From contig JAEKNQ010000035.1 of the NCBI GenBank assembly GCA_016464825.1, positions 58,175 through 122,174 on the forward strand: a stretch of 64,000 nt of DNA, written 5' to 3'. Positions 63,091 through 64,000 of the stretch are shown here, one piece after another. The notes below the pieces were generated by a model. That model had not been told where the DNA came from, ran no database searches, and saw only the letters and a program-made list of their open reading frames with translations. Source of the DNA: Candidatus Dormiibacter inghamiae (GTDB lineage: Bacteria > Chloroflexota > Dormibacteria > Dormibacterales > Dormibacteraceae). Made by a program: the position numbers and the translations under genes. The stretch's first letter is position 1. Every line of letters starts with the position of its first letter.

Positions 63091-64000
63091 CAGGCCTGAT
63101 GTCCCAGCAGTTCCAAGAAGCGGTCCTCCAGCGATTGGTGCCGCGGCTCCACAGCATAGACCCGGCCGCCAAGGCTCACAAGCCTCTCGACCAACTCGGG
63201 AATCCGTTCGGCCTCGAGTCCGTGGACTGTCAGCCACTGTCCGTCATCTTCCACGGTCCCGAAGCCTTGCAGAGAAGCTCGCTGCCGGCCGTCAAGCCCG
63301 CTCACGCGCACGCGGCAGGAACCGCCGCTCAGCAGCTCATCCAACCTGCCGCTGGCGATGACCCGGCCATGGTCCACCATGGCCACCCGGTCGCAGACCA
63401 TCTCTACCTCGCTGAGCAGGTGCGAGTTGAGGAAGACAGCAGTGCCCTGCTCGCGCAGCCCGTTCAGGATCTGTCGCACATCGTGGCGGCCGACAGGATC
63501 CAGAGCGCTGGTCGGTTCGTCCAGGAAGACAACCTCGGGCTGGCCGAGCAAAGCGACGGCGAGGCCAAGGCGCTGCTGCATGCCCTTCGAGTAGGTCCCG
63601 ACTCTGGCGCTGGCGCGCTCCTGCAGGTCCACTGTGCGCAGGACCCTGTCTATCTCGAGCCGCCAGGCTGACCGAGGCAGCCGTGCGAGCTCGCAATGGA
63701 CGCCGAGCACCTCGCGGGCGGAGAGCCAGGGCTGGTAGCGGAACAGCTCAGGCATGTATCCAACCCGGCGTCTAACCTCCAGATCACCCAGCGGCCGGCC
63801 GAGCAGTGAACCCTCGCCGGAGGTGGGGGCGACGAGCCCCAGGAGAAGCTTCACGCCTGTGGTCTTGCCGGCGCCGTTCGGCCCCAGAAAGCCGAAGATC
63901 TCCCCCCGAGGGACTGTCATCGTCAGACCGGCGAGCGCCAGGCTGCCGCCGTAGGACTTGGTCAGCTCGACACAATGAATTGCCGGCGAGGGGGGGGGGG
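63090..64000 (-). CDS. ABC-2 type exporter ATP-binding protein (5' end cut off)
   Basis: The frame is open from the window end, reading SPAIHCVELTKSYGGSLALA before the ATG at 63920, so the gene starts beyond 63970 and the annotated ATG is internal. It has Walker A GPNGAGKTTGVKLLLG, signature TYSKGMQQRLGLAVAL, Walker B VVFLDEPTSALDP and H-loop NSHLLSE. The C-terminal 80 residues resemble the NosF/CcmA-type tail. The upstream sequence runs into a G tract (63990-64000), probably not genuine sequence. Confidence 0.88.
   Translation of the reverse strand, partial: PPPSPAIHCVELTKSYGGSLALAGLTMTVPRGEIFGFLGPNGAGKTTGVKLLLGLVAPTSGEGSLLGRPLGDLEVRRRVGYMPELFRYQPWLSAREVLGVHCELARLPRSAWRLEIDRVLRTVDLQERASARVGTYSKGMQQRLGLAVALLGQPEVVFLDEPTSALDPVGRHDVRQILNGLREQGTAVFLNSHLLSEVEMVCDRVAMVDHGRVIASGRLDELLSGGSCRVRVSGLDGRQRASLQGFGTVEDDGQWLTVHGLEAERIPELVERLVSLGGRVYAVEPRHQSLEDRFLELLGHQA
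63990..64000. other. Run of 11 G at the window end
   Basis: The window ends in eleven G in a row, inside or next to the 5' end of an ABC ATPase gene. Such a tract would encode Pro/Gly repeats unlike the family. Poly-G tails are a known artefact of two-colour short-read sequencing, so this may mark a contig end. Confidence 0.6.

Overview
The window is GC-rich bacterial chromosome, densely packed with short operons on both strands and with many GTG/TTG starts. The gene mix does not fit a classical model phylum: an LprG-type lipoprotein with a P55-type exporter (known from Actinomycetota), a UPF0182 membrane protein, a DUF4032 protein, LigD end-joining proteins split over two genes, an FbaB/DhnA-type class I aldolase and a PrgI/VirB4 pair. 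I infer an uncultured terrestrial lineage near Chloroflexota/Actinomycetota (Candidatus Dormibacterota would fit). That is inference; there is no rRNA here to test it. The last 11 bases are all G, which looks like a contig end.

Layout. 1-2 kb: a tyrosine integrase beside the 3' end of tRNA-Lys(CTT), the edge of an integrated element running off the left side. 2-5.5 kb: type IV secretion module A (PrgI/VirB3-like, VirB4-like ATPase, one unknown gene). 5.5-10 kb: a frameshifted lipase, then a tightly linked dtd / threonine dehydratase-like / CBS / aminotransferase operon. 10-12.6 kb: LprG-like lipoprotein plus P55-like exporter. 12.7-16.3 kb: LigD phosphoesterase-ligase, LigD polymerase and NDH-2 in one operon. 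16.4-20.7 kb: a TetR regulator followed by a run of damaged genes (glycosyltransferase, DUF2461, channel-like membrane protein, AHSA1 protein). 21-24 kb: type IV secretion module B (VirB2-like pilin, VirB6-like channel, M23 hydrolase) with ssb. 24-32 kb: GCS2 ligase, small unknown genes, MBL hydrolase, class I aldolase, 3-methyladenine glycosylase, GGDEF protein, cupin, DUF4032. 32-37 kb: a MacB-like exporter with two ATPases, one carrying an AbrB-like tail. 37-47.6 kb: thiolase, UPF0182, Rieske, flavoprotein, GNAT, methyltransferase, ThyX-like and VOC proteins. 47.6-55 kb: a LacI-controlled sugar locus (GH2 hydrolase, regulator, complete ABC importer) with matching palindromic operators. 55.5-60 kb: orphan histidine kinase, then an Ntn asparaginase / TPP enzyme / glutamate dehydrogenase operon. 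60-64 kb: a small secreted protein, an EntS-like exporter split by a 138-bp internal inversion, and an ABC-2 exporter cut by the window end.

Two themes deserve attention. First, a type IV secretion apparatus without relaxase or coupling protein is split between two loci 17 kb apart. Second, many genes carry small lesions (single-base losses, often in homopolymers, one internal deletion, one exact in-frame inversion), which are either real decay or consensus errors and must be resolved before those genes are interpreted.
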